Assembly: GCF_037935975.1 (NCBI RefSeq)
Contig: NZ_CP149817.1
Coordinates: 3,844,001 to 3,908,000 of the forward strand
From: Teredinibacter turnerae
GTDB lineage: Bacteria; Pseudomonadota; Gammaproteobacteria; Pseudomonadales; Cellvibrionaceae
DNA length: 64,000 nucleotides
Direction of reading: 5' to 3'
Position 1 is the first letter of the stretch; every line of letters begins with the position of its first letter. The notes below the pieces were generated by a model. It saw only the letters and a list, made by a program, of their open reading frames with translations, made no database searches and had not been told where the DNA came from. The position numbers and the translations under genes are program-made. Shown piece by piece: positions 37,194-45,911 of this stretch.

Positions 37194-39263
37194 ATGTCCG
37201 AAGCGCTACAGCAATTACTACGACAAGCTGAACTGCAAAAGCTGCAATTGGAAACCAGCTTGATGTACCAAAAAAATCTGGCGCTGTTTAAAGAGCGTTT
37301 TCCCAGCATCCATCAGCTATTTGAAAAACACCAAAGTACAGACGTACAACTAGCGGTCGATAATCAGGGCAATCTGAATTTAATAAATCAGAAGGGGAAG
37401 CACTATGTTTATAATTCCTCACCGGCTGAACTCTCCAAAAAACAGGTCGACCGATTCAGCAAACACACAAAAGTACGAAAGTTCCGCATTCCTGAATCAC
37501 CTGTTTATAACCCTGAGCACCTCTACATCCCTAAGTTAAACGAGATGGTGCAAGAGTATCAAAAGTATTCTGCTGCAAGGGAAAACGCATGCCCACAATT
37601 TATCGTCAACCTGATGCTAAGCGGTATTGGACTTGGCTATCAAATACCCATGCTTCTGGAAAGGTTTGATATTCAACACCTGTTCCTCTACGAAAATTGC
37701 AAGGACACATTCCACGCGAGCCTGCACGTGATCGACTGGCAACCTCTACTGGATTACTTTCGCGAGAGCGGTCGCTCTATTACGTTCTGTATTGGTGTTG
37801 ACCCGCGCAAGGCCTTGGCCCAGGTGGAGTTTTCGATTCGCAAGCTCGGCTTGCACACCCACATGTTTACCTTTGTGTTTCAGCATTCGCAGCGCAAAGA
37901 AGAGCTCGACTTTATCAAGATATATGAAAGCGAAATTCGTTCATTTATTGGTGGCGTTGGCTATTTTGATGATGAGCAGATAGGTTTAGGGCACGCATAT
38001 CACAATTTGCGCAGTGACCATGCGGTATTCAAAATACCCGAATTTAGATCCCGCTTTGAAAGGCTGGCGGTAGTCGCAAATGGGCCGTCGCTCGACGACC
38101 ACCTTGGGTACCTGAAACAAAACAGCGATAAAATCTTGATTTTGTCCTGCGGTTCCGCACTGGGCTCACTTTACCGCGCGGGAATAACGCCAGATTTCCA
38201 CGTCGAAATGGAGCGGGACTATGCGATGACAGACTACATCAAATTCGATACACCTGCTGAATTCCGAAAGAATATCACCCTGCTCTGCTTGCACTCCGTT
38301 GCGCCAGAAACACTCAATCAATTTGGCGATGCCTGTTACGCGGTGAAAGTGCACGATGCTGGCGCCAGGTTAATCCACGACTACTACAAGCCGCAAAAAC
38401 TGGTGGAACTAGCCTTTTGCAACCCTACTGTTTCCAACTGTGCACTCGCGTTCGCCGTTTATATGGGTTTTAGCAATATTCATTTAATCGGCACCGATTT
38501 CGGGATACCCGACGACAGTCATCATCACTCCAAAAACAGTCTGCACTACCAAATGGAACAAGCACTGGAAGACGGTGAAACTTTTGATTATAGCTACAGC
38601 AACTCCGACGATCTGTTCCGGGAAGCCAACTTCGGCGGCACCATTAAAACCCACCAAGTACTGGATATCTCACGTGTCGCAATTGAAAGATTGTTGGATT
38701 TTGCAGTAAAGAAAACTCCCGAATTCTCCTGCGATAATAGCAACAAAGGGGCCAAAATCCGCCACGCCATGCCGGTTGATTTGGCGGATATTGAAGATTT
38801 TCCAGTATTGGACAAACCGTCGTTAATTAAGCAGATTAAACAAACCCACTTCCACCACTATACAAACAGCGCCTTCGAAAAAATCACCTCAGATGCCCTG
38901 CTAAAAAAATTCTATGCAGTGCAAGCGTCGGTGAAGCTGCGCGAAGATATTCCCAATGATAAAGCACTGGTGCAGGAGCTGGACCGCATCACCAAAACGG
39001 TATCCGAAGATTACGACCCCATTACACATCAACTATTGCGCGGCTCGCTCAGTTGCTTCTTCGGTAGCATTGTCGAAAACAGCCTATACGCGACCGATCC
39101 GGATCAATTCCAGCATCAACTCGACCTAGGTCGTAAACACTACAACCGGTTTATCGATTTAATTTACGAAAGAGCCCGGACTGAACCGTTTAAAGTCGAC
39201 GATTTCCCGCTACAACTACTGCAAAAAATGCGGGAGAAGAAAGGTACTGGAGCACACGGCTAA
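37194..39263 (+). CDS. Maf-type flagellin glycosyltransferase
   Basis: A 689-residue protein of the Maf/MptE-like (DUF115) family. The core motif RLAVVANGPSLDDHLGYLKQ leads to a Rossmann-like domain (LILSCGSALGSLYRAGITPD, FHVEMERDYAMTDY, HLIGTDFGIPDDSHHHSKN). Flanking helical domains are at the N- and C-termini. Maf proteins transfer CMP-pseudaminate or CMP-legionaminate to Ser/Thr of flagellin in the cytoplasm. It lies 165 bp after the sugar genes, and a degenerate MITE begins right after its stop. Confidence 0.88.
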   Translation: MSEALQQLLRQAELQKLQLETSLMYQKNLALFKERFPSIHQLFEKHQSTDVQLAVDNQGNLNLINQKGKHYVYNSSPAELSKKQVDRFSKHTKVRKFRIPESPVYNPEHLYIPKLNEMVQEYQKYSAARENACPQFIVNLMLSGIGLGYQIPMLLERFDIQHLFLYENCKDTFHASLHVIDWQPLLDYFRESGRSITFCIGVDPRKALAQVEFSIRKLGLHTHMFTFVFQHSQRKEELDFIKIYESEIRSFIGGVGYFDDEQIGLGHAYHNLRSDHAVFKIPEFRSRFERLAVVANGPSLDDHLGYLKQNSDKILILSCGSALGSLYRAGITPDFHVEMERDYAMTDYIKFDTPAEFRKNITLLCLHSVAPETLNQFGDACYAVKVHDAGARLIHDYYKPQKLVELAFCNPTVSNCALAFAVYMGFSNIHLIGTDFGIPDDSHHHSKNSLHYQMEQALEDGETFDYSYSNSDDLFREANFGGTIKTHQVLDISRVAIERLLDFAVKKTPEFSCDNSNKGAKIRHAMPVDLADIEDFPVLDKPSLIKQIKQTHFHHYTNSAFEKITSDALLKKFYAVQASVKLREDIPNDKALVQELDRITKTVSEDYDPITHQLLRGSLSCFFGSIVENSLYATDPDQFQHQLDLGRKHYNRFIDLIYERARTEPFKVDDFPLQLLQKMREKKGTGAHG

Positions 39264-39264
39264 A

Positions 39265-39394
39265 ACCGATTGACACGAATTTGATTCGTTCTGTTGTGGT
39301 TGAAATTTTGATATTGAGTGAACTGACGCTCCACTATCAATTTAAAAAAACCAGTCTCCAGCAGAGCGAATTAAATTAGTGTTAAAAGGCCCTA
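39265..39394. mobile_element. IS630-type MITE, degenerate copy C
   Basis: The left part (GACACGAATTTGATTCGTTC) and right part (AGCAGAGCGAATTAAATTAG, then TGTTAAAAGGCCCTAA) match the ends of copies A and B with many changes; the middle is deleted, leaving about 130 bp. It begins within a few bases of the glycosyltransferase stop and supplies the C-terminal codons and stop of the truncated integrase on the other strand. Confidence 0.75.
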
Positions 39395-39920
39395 ATAATT
39401 CGTGAGCAACAGTCACGGCAGGATGATTCCCTTTGCCATTCCAAACTCTGATAGAGCAGCATTCAAAATCAATATCATGCACAAGCAGTCGCACAGCCTC
39501 CATAAGCCTAAGACCACTGCCATACAATAAAGCCGCTGGTAAAAAATATACGGGCGATATACGCTCAAGCAGTGCTCTAACTTCAGCAGTAGTTAGCACA
39601 ACGGGTATCTTCCTTGGAGAACGGCGGTGAACAAAACTCAGCGTTTGAGAAAGCGGCATCTTGATGATATCGCGATATAAAAAGCTCAATGCATTCAATG
39701 CGAACGCTTGTGTTTGAACGGCAACATTCCGTTCCAAAACCAAGTATCTTAGAAACTTTTCGACCTCCCCGTCTCCCATAGACGCAGGATGCCTTTTGTT
39801 ACTGTAAAGAATAAAACGCCTAATCCACAAGAGATAGGAACCAATCGTACGCTTGGCGTAACGCCGCTGATGCATATAATCCTTTATAGACTTGAGAAAA
39901 GGCGAACGATCCATATTCAT
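39342..39920 (-). pseudogene. intI: integron integrase IntI, C-terminally truncated
   Basis: A 192-residue tyrosine recombinase N-terminal part with integron-integrase character: QTQAFALNALSFLYRDIIKM, SFVHRRSPRKIPVVLTTAEV, and LLYGSGLRLMEAVRLLVHDI, which carries the first catalytic Arg138. A full IntI has about 320-340 residues. The second catalytic box (HxxRH) and the Tyr are missing: after about residue 175 the frame runs into MITE copy C and stops. It is therefore predicted inactive. It faces away from the cassette genes, the classical integron layout. Confidence 0.82.
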
Positions 39921-40162
39921 TCCCGCAGCGAAATCGTTAATGCATACACAACAATACTGTGTATTTAAACAGCTTATACCAAATTTGTGAGATTTGCATT
40001 AGTATGGAATCAATACGTATTTCGCGTAAGGTGGTTTTGGCGCCAAACCCTCTTAAGGTTTTGATATATTTAGAGAGTTTTCTGAACAAAGCGACTAGAG
40101 ACGCCGGAGTTATGCGGAAATGCGCTGTGTTTAATCATGGATAAGTTTCATCTAATAAGATT

Positions 40163-40169
40163 GTTAGAC
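40163..40169 (+). other. putative attI recombination core
   Basis: GTTAGAC matches the integron core GTTRRRY. It lies between the start of the intI remnant (minus strand) and the first plus-strand cassette-like gene at 40183, where attI is expected. The region 39921-40182 would then also hold the divergent intI and cassette promoters; no clear -35/-10 was assigned. Confidence 0.45.
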
Positions 40170-40182
40170 GATAAGGAATACT

Positions 40183-40626
40183 ATGAACCAAAATGAATCC
40201 CAAGACAGCTTCATACGTTGGCAAGCGATAACTATTTCTCAACTTACCTATGCATTAAATTTGATCCTAGGGCTTTCCGTTGCCACTTTGGCGTTTCAAG
40301 TATCGTTGTTGCTAAATAAGGACTTTTGTCCTGTGTCGTGGCAAAAGATTACATTTCCGATTTCAATGCTCCTTTTATTGTCATCCGTCGCTTTTGGATT
40401 GTGGTGTGTAATCAATAGATTAAAGGACTTTCAAATCACAACGAAAATTGCAAGAAAACGAGAAAGTGGGGCTACAAAAGAAGAACTTCAAACTTTGCGA
40501 GACTTTTGTACAAAGCTAGGGAAAAGAACATGGGGGATATTTTGGTGCCAAATTGGCACTTTTGGCACGGGCGTCTTTTTAACAATAATATCAGTAGGCG
40601 GTTCGGTAGCATTCAAGGTTATGTAA
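40183..40626 (+). CDS. small membrane protein, first cassette-like gene
   Basis: A 147-residue protein of unknown family. Hydrophobic segments at about 19-45 (LTYALNLILGLSVATLAFQV), 55-80 (ITFPISMLLLLSSVAFGLWC) and 118-145 (FWCQIGTFGTGVFLTIISVG) give three predicted membrane helices, with a charged loop between the second and third. An AAGG site lies 8-9 nt before the ATG and the gene starts just after the putative attI core, typical of a first-position cassette. No attC was found directly after it. Confidence 0.6.
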   Translation: MNQNESQDSFIRWQAITISQLTYALNLILGLSVATLAFQVSLLLNKDFCPVSWQKITFPISMLLLLSSVAFGLWCVINRLKDFQITTKIARKRESGATKEELQTLRDFCTKLGKRTWGIFWCQIGTFGTGVFLTIISVGGSVAFKVM

Positions 40627-40665
40627 TACTCCCCTAATATATCATGGTCTTTTGGAGAAATAACA

Positions 40666-40803
40666 GTGCGTTACCCTTTTGCATCATTACTGATTGCTGA
40701 TATTGGCCCATCTATGGGGATATCAGTTGAACTTGAGCCGGAATACCAGTTTGCTGGTGAATTGGTATTTTCAAATGGTCGTCGTCATTTATTTAGAAAT
40801 ACA
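40666..40803 (+). pseudogene. N-terminal fragment of an ATP-grasp/cyanophycin-synthetase-like protein, cut by IS66
   Basis: From GTG 40666 (GGAG 8 nt upstream) the frame reads SVELEPEYQFAGELVFSNGR, then HLFRNT, then runs into the IS66 left end at 40804. The pattern 'EPEY-FAG-L-F-NGR--LFRNT' is like the N-terminus of cyanophycin-synthetase-type ATP-grasp proteins (by eye). The rest of the gene is not present on the other side of the IS, so sequence has been deleted. Confidence 0.6.
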
Positions 40804-40826
40804 GTAAGCGCCAATCCAACCCCACC

Positions 40827-42326
40827 CTACACAAGGTTGGTATTCCAAGGTAATAAAGCTTTAACATCCTCAATGCTATGCGCATTGGGTAGCTCTTTAA
40901 AAACGTGAGTTAAATAATCGTAGATATTGAGTTTATTAGCTTTAGCGGTTTCGATTAGACTATAGAGGTTTGCGCTGGCTTTCGCCCCTGCCTGACTTTT
41001 ACTAAACAACCAGTTCTTACGGCCAATGGTAAATGGCCTGATGGCGCGTTCAGCAGCGTTGTTATCCATCGGATATCGACCGTCCTCCAGATAGGCAACC
41101 AGCCGGCCCCACTGATTATTGAGATACACCAACGCCTTACCAATCGCCGTTTTTGGTGGCACGGTGTTCAGGCTCTTTTCCATCCAGTCTTTGAGTTTTT
41201 TGAGGACAGGTGCAGCTTCTTTGTGTCGAATCGCAAAGCGTTTATCGGGCGGTTTGTCTTTTATACGTTTTTCGATGGCATAAAGACGCCGTATAAAGGC
41301 CAGTGCTTGATCCGCTTTGCCGGTTTTTCCCTTTTTCTGGAGATCTTGCGCCTCTTTAAACTTACGCCGGGCATGCGCCCAGCACCCTAAGCGCGTAATA
41401 CCGTAGTCGTCACAGGCTTTTTGATACCCCTCATAACCATCAACCATAATGGCGGTGTTTTCGGCACTTAATAGGTTAAGCGGGATCTGTTGGCCGCGAC
41501 TGTCTGCGTAATGGAAGATGCATGCGGGTTGTTCACCGTCATGTGCCATGACCCACATGTAACTTTTGCTCTGAGCGGTTTTACCCGGCTCATCCAGCAC
41601 TTGTAGCGGCGTTTCGTCCAAGTGAAGGTAGGTTTGCTTATGCAGATGCTCAATCAACAGGTTGATCAAGGACTGGACCAGCTCACCACATGTCACCATC
41701 CAGTTTGCCATGTTGGTGCGATCCAGCTCGATACCGATACGTTTGAACATCTCGCTTTGGCGGTACAGTGGCAGTGCATCGCCGTACTTCTGCACGGCGA
41801 TAAACGCGAGTAAACCGGGACTGGCAATACTTTTTTCGATAGGCTGTTTGGGTTTAGCGGCTGTAACGATGTGGCCCTCACAGCAGGGGCAGGCATACTT
41901 TAATCGCTTATGCCGGATGACTTTGATCGTTGCGGGAACGATGTCCAGCTGTTCATGATCGTCGCTGCCAATATTTTTTAACGTGCTACCATCGTGCGGG
42001 CAGACTTTCTCCGATTCGGGGATATCGTGAATAATCTCTTCGCGTGGAAAGTGATCAGGAATGCTGACGCGGGGTTTTCGTGTACGGGTGTGGCCTTTAA
42101 CCGGGGTGGCTTCTGGTTCTGCTTCCGCGACGTCCTCGGCCAGAACATCTTCTGCTTCGTTAAATAGGCCCAATTGATCGGGTGAGCTTTTTTCGCTGGA
42201 TGCGCCAAAGCGTTTTTTAAAGAGCTTTTTAAGCTGCTCGTTGAAAACAGAAATCTGGGCATCACGCTCCGCTAATTGCGCGCGTAATAGCGCGTTTTCT
42301 TTTTGTAAATCAGCCACTCGATTCAT
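40827..42326 (-). CDS. tnpC: IS66 TnpC transposase
   Basis: A 499-residue IS66 transposase. An N-terminal leucine-zipper-like helix (LQKENALLRAQLAERDAQIS), a zinc-binding region (KVCPHDGSTLKNI ... YACPCCEGHI), and the DDE catalytic domain: Asp in HLDETPLQVLDE, Asp in MVDGYEGYQKAC, Glu in NNAAERAIRPF. The frame is intact, so the element may still be active if its ends function. Confidence 0.95.
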   Translation of the reverse strand: MNRVADLQKENALLRAQLAERDAQISVFNEQLKKLFKKRFGASSEKSSPDQLGLFNEAEDVLAEDVAEAEPEATPVKGHTRTRKPRVSIPDHFPREEIIHDIPESEKVCPHDGSTLKNIGSDDHEQLDIVPATIKVIRHKRLKYACPCCEGHIVTAAKPKQPIEKSIASPGLLAFIAVQKYGDALPLYRQSEMFKRIGIELDRTNMANWMVTCGELVQSLINLLIEHLHKQTYLHLDETPLQVLDEPGKTAQSKSYMWVMAHDGEQPACIFHYADSRGQQIPLNLLSAENTAIMVDGYEGYQKACDDYGITRLGCWAHARRKFKEAQDLQKKGKTGKADQALAFIRRLYAIEKRIKDKPPDKRFAIRHKEAAPVLKKLKDWMEKSLNTVPPKTAIGKALVYLNNQWGRLVAYLEDGRYPMDNNAAERAIRPFTIGRKNWLFSKSQAGAKASANLYSLIETAKANKLNIYDYLTHVFKELPNAHSIEDVKALLPWNTNLV

Positions 42327-42347
42327 GGAAGCTATTATACAGAATAC

Positions 42348-42704
42348 TTAAGCAACGTCGGTAAAATGGAGGGCGTGATGGGGTTTAAAGTTGCGATAAT
42401 CAAAGCCGCGTAACAGCCAACACCACTGCTCGTGAGTAAGCGTCACCGTAGAAAAGCGATCTTTGCGAGGCCATTTGAACTTGTCCCGCTCAAGACGCTT
42501 TTGCCAGAGTGCAAAGCCGGTTTGATCCCAGTAGAGCACCTTAAGCTGTGACCGGCTTTTGTTGCAGAAGACGAAAAGCGCGGAGCTGTACACATCCTGC
42601 TCCATCGATTCACTCACAATCACCGCCAGCCCGTTGATGGCCTTGCGGAAATCGACGGGATCACGGTGCAGATAAATGGGGATAGAATCTGGCCAATGAA
42701 TCAT
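42348..42704 (-). CDS. tnpB: IS66 TnpB accessory protein
   Basis: A 118-residue IS66 Orf2: IPIYLHRDPVDFRKAINGLA, ALFVFCNKSRSQLKVLYWDQ, and GFALWQKRLERDKFKWP. I start at ATG 42704, which overlaps the tnpA stop as ATGA, the translational coupling usual for IS66. A longer reading upstream is not supported. Confidence 0.92.
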   Translation of the reverse strand: MIHWPDSIPIYLHRDPVDFRKAINGLAVIVSESMEQDVYSSALFVFCNKSRSQLKVLYWDQTGFALWQKRLERDKFKWPRKDRFSTVTLTHEQWCWLLRGFDYRNFKPHHALHFTDVA

Positions 42705-42985
42705 GCCAGCGCTTTTACCAGAGCGACGAATGAGGGAATTGGCATGGTGCTGGGGCACAGGATTTTACAATGGCCAATGTGTAAAACCAGGCTGGTCGTG
42801 TACTCAACCTCAGGTTGTACAATCGCTTTCGCGAAAGGGCTACTCTCAGAGGCTTTGCGCTTTGAAAGCTTCAAGCTGAAGTACTTCGGAGTGATTCCGT
42901 GCTGTTTACAGAATTCTGTTTGCGACAGGCCTGATTGCTCATAGTCAGAAAAGAGCTGGGGCCAGTTGTACTTTTTGTTGGGCAT
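42701..42985 (-). CDS. tnpA: IS66 TnpA accessory protein
   Basis: A 94-residue IS66 OrfA. The helix-turn-helix-like N-terminus reads LFSDYEQSGLSQTEFCKQHG and ITPKYFSLKLSKRK. It is required for IS66 transposition together with TnpB and TnpC. Start ATG 42985 has GGAG 6-8 nt upstream. Confidence 0.88.
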   Translation of the reverse strand: MPNKKYNWPQLFSDYEQSGLSQTEFCKQHGITPKYFSLKLSKRKASESSPFAKAIVQPEVEYTTSLVLHIGHCKILCPSTMPIPSFVALVKALA

Positions 42986-43065
42986 GAGGGCTCCTTGTTA
43001 GATGGAGCCTTTACGTTACATTAACTTTTAAAGTCTGGGTAGGGTGTGGTTCGTTTGGCGCTTAC

Positions 43066-43520
43066 GGAGTTATGGCGCTTACGGAGTTATGGCGTTTGCG
43101 GCGCTTTTTTATGGATTGACGAAGGTATTTGTACATTTCGCCTCCATAGAATTTATCGTTCCAGATATATCGATAAATCGTTTCGTAGGAGGGGGTACGA
43201 AGACCTTGGCGACGAAGGTAGCCTGATACCTGTTCAGGGCTCCATTTTTGCTTTAAATATTGGCAGATTAGGGCAAAGTCGGCGGAGGTGAACTGGGCAT
43301 TGCGCCTGGACCGGCTACGTCGCGCACGAGTTCGGCGCTGAGCCTTAGACGGACGATATGCCCCGTCGATATGATGGCAGCTATTGCGCTTGAATTCACG
43401 ATAGATAGTACTTCGGTGGCGACCTAGTTGTTCAGCGATTTTAGCGTAGGATAGCCCTTGCCAACGCAGGTAAGACATGAGTACTCTTTCATCTTGGGTA
43501 AGCTGTGCGTACTTGTTCAT
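43066..43520 (-). pseudogene. IS30-family transposase, N-terminal part only
   Basis: About 150 residues of an IS30 transposase: YAQLTQDERVLMSYLRWQGL, YAKIAEQLGRHRSTIYREFK, and EQVSGYLRRQGLRTPSYETI. The catalytic DDE half is absent; the frame is cut at the right end of the IS66 element. The sequence upstream of its ATG, to about 43600, likely includes the remaining IS30 terminus. Confidence 0.88.
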
Positions 43521-43618
43521 CGTTGATCTCTCTTTGGTCGGAAAGAAAAACGACTAGTATTGCAGCTTGCCCACCTTATTTGGGTGGTTGTCGCACTTAG
43601 TTTATGAATTCGGCGCTA

Positions 43619-43718
43619 CTAATAAGGCTGTCAAATTGACAGTTTTTCCGTCGCACCTTTTTGTACTTAATAGCACAAGCGGGCTCCTCCAAAACTGCAA
43701 TTTACAACGGCGTTATAC
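43619..43718 (+). other. attC site 1 (integron recombination site)
   Basis: The outer arms form an imperfect inverted repeat (GGCTGTCAAATTGACAGTTT against AAACTGCAATTTACAACGGC) with one unpaired base per arm, ending in the core GCGTTATAC. The centre has the motif CTTAATAGCACAA shared with other sites in this region. The left core (CTAATAA) deviates from the usual AAC. It should belong to the cassette lost to the IS30/IS66 insertions. Confidence 0.65.
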
Positions 43719-43725
43719 CTAAATC

Positions 43726-44100
43726 ATGGATATAGTCATTGTCGAAGTAGAAGATGCTGGCTCACAGCTAAAAGTCACAGAGCTGCCAGATGGCAATATC
43801 GAAGTGAATCTTGATGTTACGTACAATTTCGCGACCTCATATCAAAAGAGTTGGTACAGGTTAAATTTCTCGAGAGAAAAATTCGAATATTTTCAGCACT
43901 GCTTAAAAAATGGAATCAAGTCTTGGCACGGCAACTCGTCAATTTGGCAAGCAAATAAGATATTTATCCAAAAACAAAATCACCCCAATAATTACCGTAA
44001 TGTTCGCGTGTATAGGCGCTTCTTTATTGTTGGTTTTAATATTGTTCCAGTGGCTTTCTCGCAGGTTATTGTGCGGGCAATTCTGGGGGTAAAGGTATAA
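43726..44100 (+). CDS. hypothetical cassette protein (possible frameshift near the end)
   Basis: A 124-residue protein with no recognised family, sitting between attC sites 1 and 2, so it is a gene cassette. The first 80 residues are a soluble beta-rich pattern (LPDGNIEVNLDVTYNFATSY). The last 40 are hydrophobic. Another frame over the same end (43910-44092) gives a cleaner membrane helix (FACIGASLLLVLILFQW), so a frameshift may have occurred or the true C-terminus differs. No ribosome site of note. Confidence 0.5.
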   Translation: MDIVIVEVEDAGSQLKVTELPDGNIEVNLDVTYNFATSYQKSWYRLNFSREKFEYFQHCLKNGIKSWHGNSSIWQANKIFIQKQNHPNNYRNVRVYRRFFIVGFNIVPVAFSQVIVRAILGVKV

Positions 44101-44215
44101 CAAACCGTTCAAGGCGCGAGCGGGGCTGGCTGGGACCTCCACTGCGTCACTTATTTTGTGCTTTAATAGCACAAAATAACCAACTACGTTGCGGCCCCTT
44201 GACGGAGCGTTAAGC
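44095..44215 (+). other. attC site 2
   Basis: A classical attC: left core GTATAAC followed by AAACCGTTCAAGG, right arm CCCCTTGACGGAGCGTTAAGC. Arms pair imperfectly with extrahelical bases, and the core is GTTAAGC. Central TTTAATAGCACAA matches site 1, and GGACCTCCACTGCGT matches site 3. Length 121 bp. It overlaps the end of the preceding gene. Confidence 0.85.
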
Positions 44216-44233
44216 ACTAAGAGTGAGGAAGCG

Positions 44234-44659
44234 ATGTCTAGAATAAAAAAAGCAAAAAAGCTGTTAGAAGACGAACTATCCAATTGCTATCAAAATCTCG
44301 ATATTGAAATTGGAAAATCAAAAAGGTACGCCAGAGACAATGATTTCTTTGAAAAAGGAGATTCAGTAAAGGATGTTGTAATTTTAGCTATTCAATATAG
44401 TGAAATTCTTGAGGGATCTATACATAAAATCCATAAAAGAGTCAGGAAGAGTGGTTTTTTAGGCCGTGAAAAATTTGACCAAGAATACTCACGTTTTGCC
44501 GCATACATATTTGAAAAGTTCAAAGATTATAGTCTAGCTATGTTAGAAGAGATCTCCTTAGTTAAGGGACAGAAACATCTTTATGGGCAAAATTATCCGG
44601 AATTGCAGCAAAGTTTAGATTCTGCGCTTACTGGCATTATAAATATCAAGGGGGAATAA
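44234..44659 (+). CDS. hypothetical helical cassette protein
   Basis: A 141-residue, largely helical, charged protein without signal peptide or membrane segment. I start at ATG 44234 with GAGG 5-6 nt upstream; an upstream extension would read through attC site 2. It has no family I recognise. Placed right after attC site 2, it is a cassette gene, though no attC was found after it. Confidence 0.6.
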   Translation: MSRIKKAKKLLEDELSNCYQNLDIEIGKSKRYARDNDFFEKGDSVKDVVILAIQYSEILEGSIHKIHKRVRKSGFLGREKFDQEYSRFAAYIFEKFKDYSLAMLEEISLVKGQKHLYGQNYPELQQSLDSALTGIINIKGE

Positions 44660-45911
44660 ATGCAGTGTTTGGCGAGTTGCTGCAGGGCGGCGGCCACCAC
44701 GGTTACGGTTCTTTCGTACCTTAAAGTTTTGTAATGTTCACCGGTTATGGATTCCCCGGTTTCGCCAATATCGAAGGGGGCGGGCACTACCAGTTCGGGA
44801 AAGTGTTGTTCTACACTTTGCGTGCTTATGCCGAATCCACCTGCGGTGGTTTTTTATTGTTTAGCCATTGCTGTGCGGTGACGTTGGGTGTGTTTTTAAA
44901 TATTTTCTATTGGCACAGTGCTGCCAGCGCATTTGTTAATTCGCCTTCATCAGTAGATATATGGCGCACGCTGTTGCCATCGTTATAAAAATACAGGTTA
45001 GAATTATCGCCAGTGGCGGCGTAGTAAATTCGCCAATCGGATTCTGTTTTATGGGTGGCGCCGTAAAAGCTAATTCCCCTGGCTCCTTATAAATTGCCGC
45101 CTCTGACAATATATGAGTCAATTTGTTACAGCCGCCGCACGAGTAGCGCGGCCACTTCCCTGCCGAGGCGGCTTTGTTTTTCGCTTCGGCGGTTTCCAAT
45201 TTGTTAAGTGCCGCATGCAGCCTGGTAATTAGACTGCTGTTGTAAGTTTGGCTGGCTCAAGTAAAGCTGGCATGCGTTCTGGTATAATCGCTTTAGCAGG
45301 ACCCGTTAGAGCGCGACCGAGAAATTTCCGTAACTAAGCTATCAATCGGATTGTATTAAAGGAGAGGATTAGAATGTGCCCAAAATGGGGGCGCTGGAGA
45401 ATAAACTAAAGCTTTTCACCGATTCCGGAAGTCAAGTCTTACACTGGGGGCTTTGAAAAGCATGGTAGCAGAAGCCGGATTCGACCTCTTGCGCCAGAAT
45501 TCTCACAGGGCAAATGTAACCTATTGATTTAAAAGGGGTTATGAATTCGGATATTTTCTACGAAACCGCGCCAGTGTACGACCTTTTTGGGTTAATTAGT
45601 AAAATTGTTGATCTAGGTAACCATATTGGTCTCAATCTTGGCTGATAAAGCGTAGTTGTACGTGAAAATAACTTAGATTTTCCTGCACGGTAAGGGAACA
45701 CAGTTAGGTCACTAATTTCTGAAGGTATCTTCATCGTTTTGAAATATAGAATTGTTGTGTTCAAAGGTTGTTATACTGGAGGGGCGAAATGCTGTAGAAG
45801 CGATCTTGGTACTATTGGTTGCTTTGAAAGCTAATTAATGGGCGTTATCGTCAGGAATCGTTTTTCAGCCGCTATTTTATGTAATGTTTCACGCTGCTCG
45901 GAGATACATTA
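44660..45911. other. gene-poor stretch
   Basis: About 1.25 kb with little coding evidence. A minus-strand frame of about 105 codons (44936 to about 45250) encodes a CGGC motif and a C-terminal membrane helix (PLAIILTCIFITMATACAIY); it may be a gene fragment, because no good start or ribosome site precedes it. A plus-strand frame of 34 codons starts at ATG 45541 behind AAAGGGG. Core-like GTTAAGT and GCGTTATC words occur near 45206 and 45841 without arms. No attC could be drawn. Confidence 0.4.

Larger units (their letters stand above)
40804..43065 (-). mobile_element. IS66-family insertion sequence (complete)
   Basis: Inverted ends GTAAGCGCCAATCCAACC (40804, left) and GTAAGCGCCAAACGAACC (complement of the right end at 43065) enclose three minus-strand genes, tnpA, tnpB and tnpC, in the usual IS66 order. 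The 8-bp flanks differ (GAAATACA left, GGAGTTAT right), so there is no target duplication: adjacent DNA was probably deleted or recombined after insertion. To the right, a 17-bp block (GGCGCTTACGGAGTTAT) at the end is duplicated in tandem. Confidence 0.88.
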
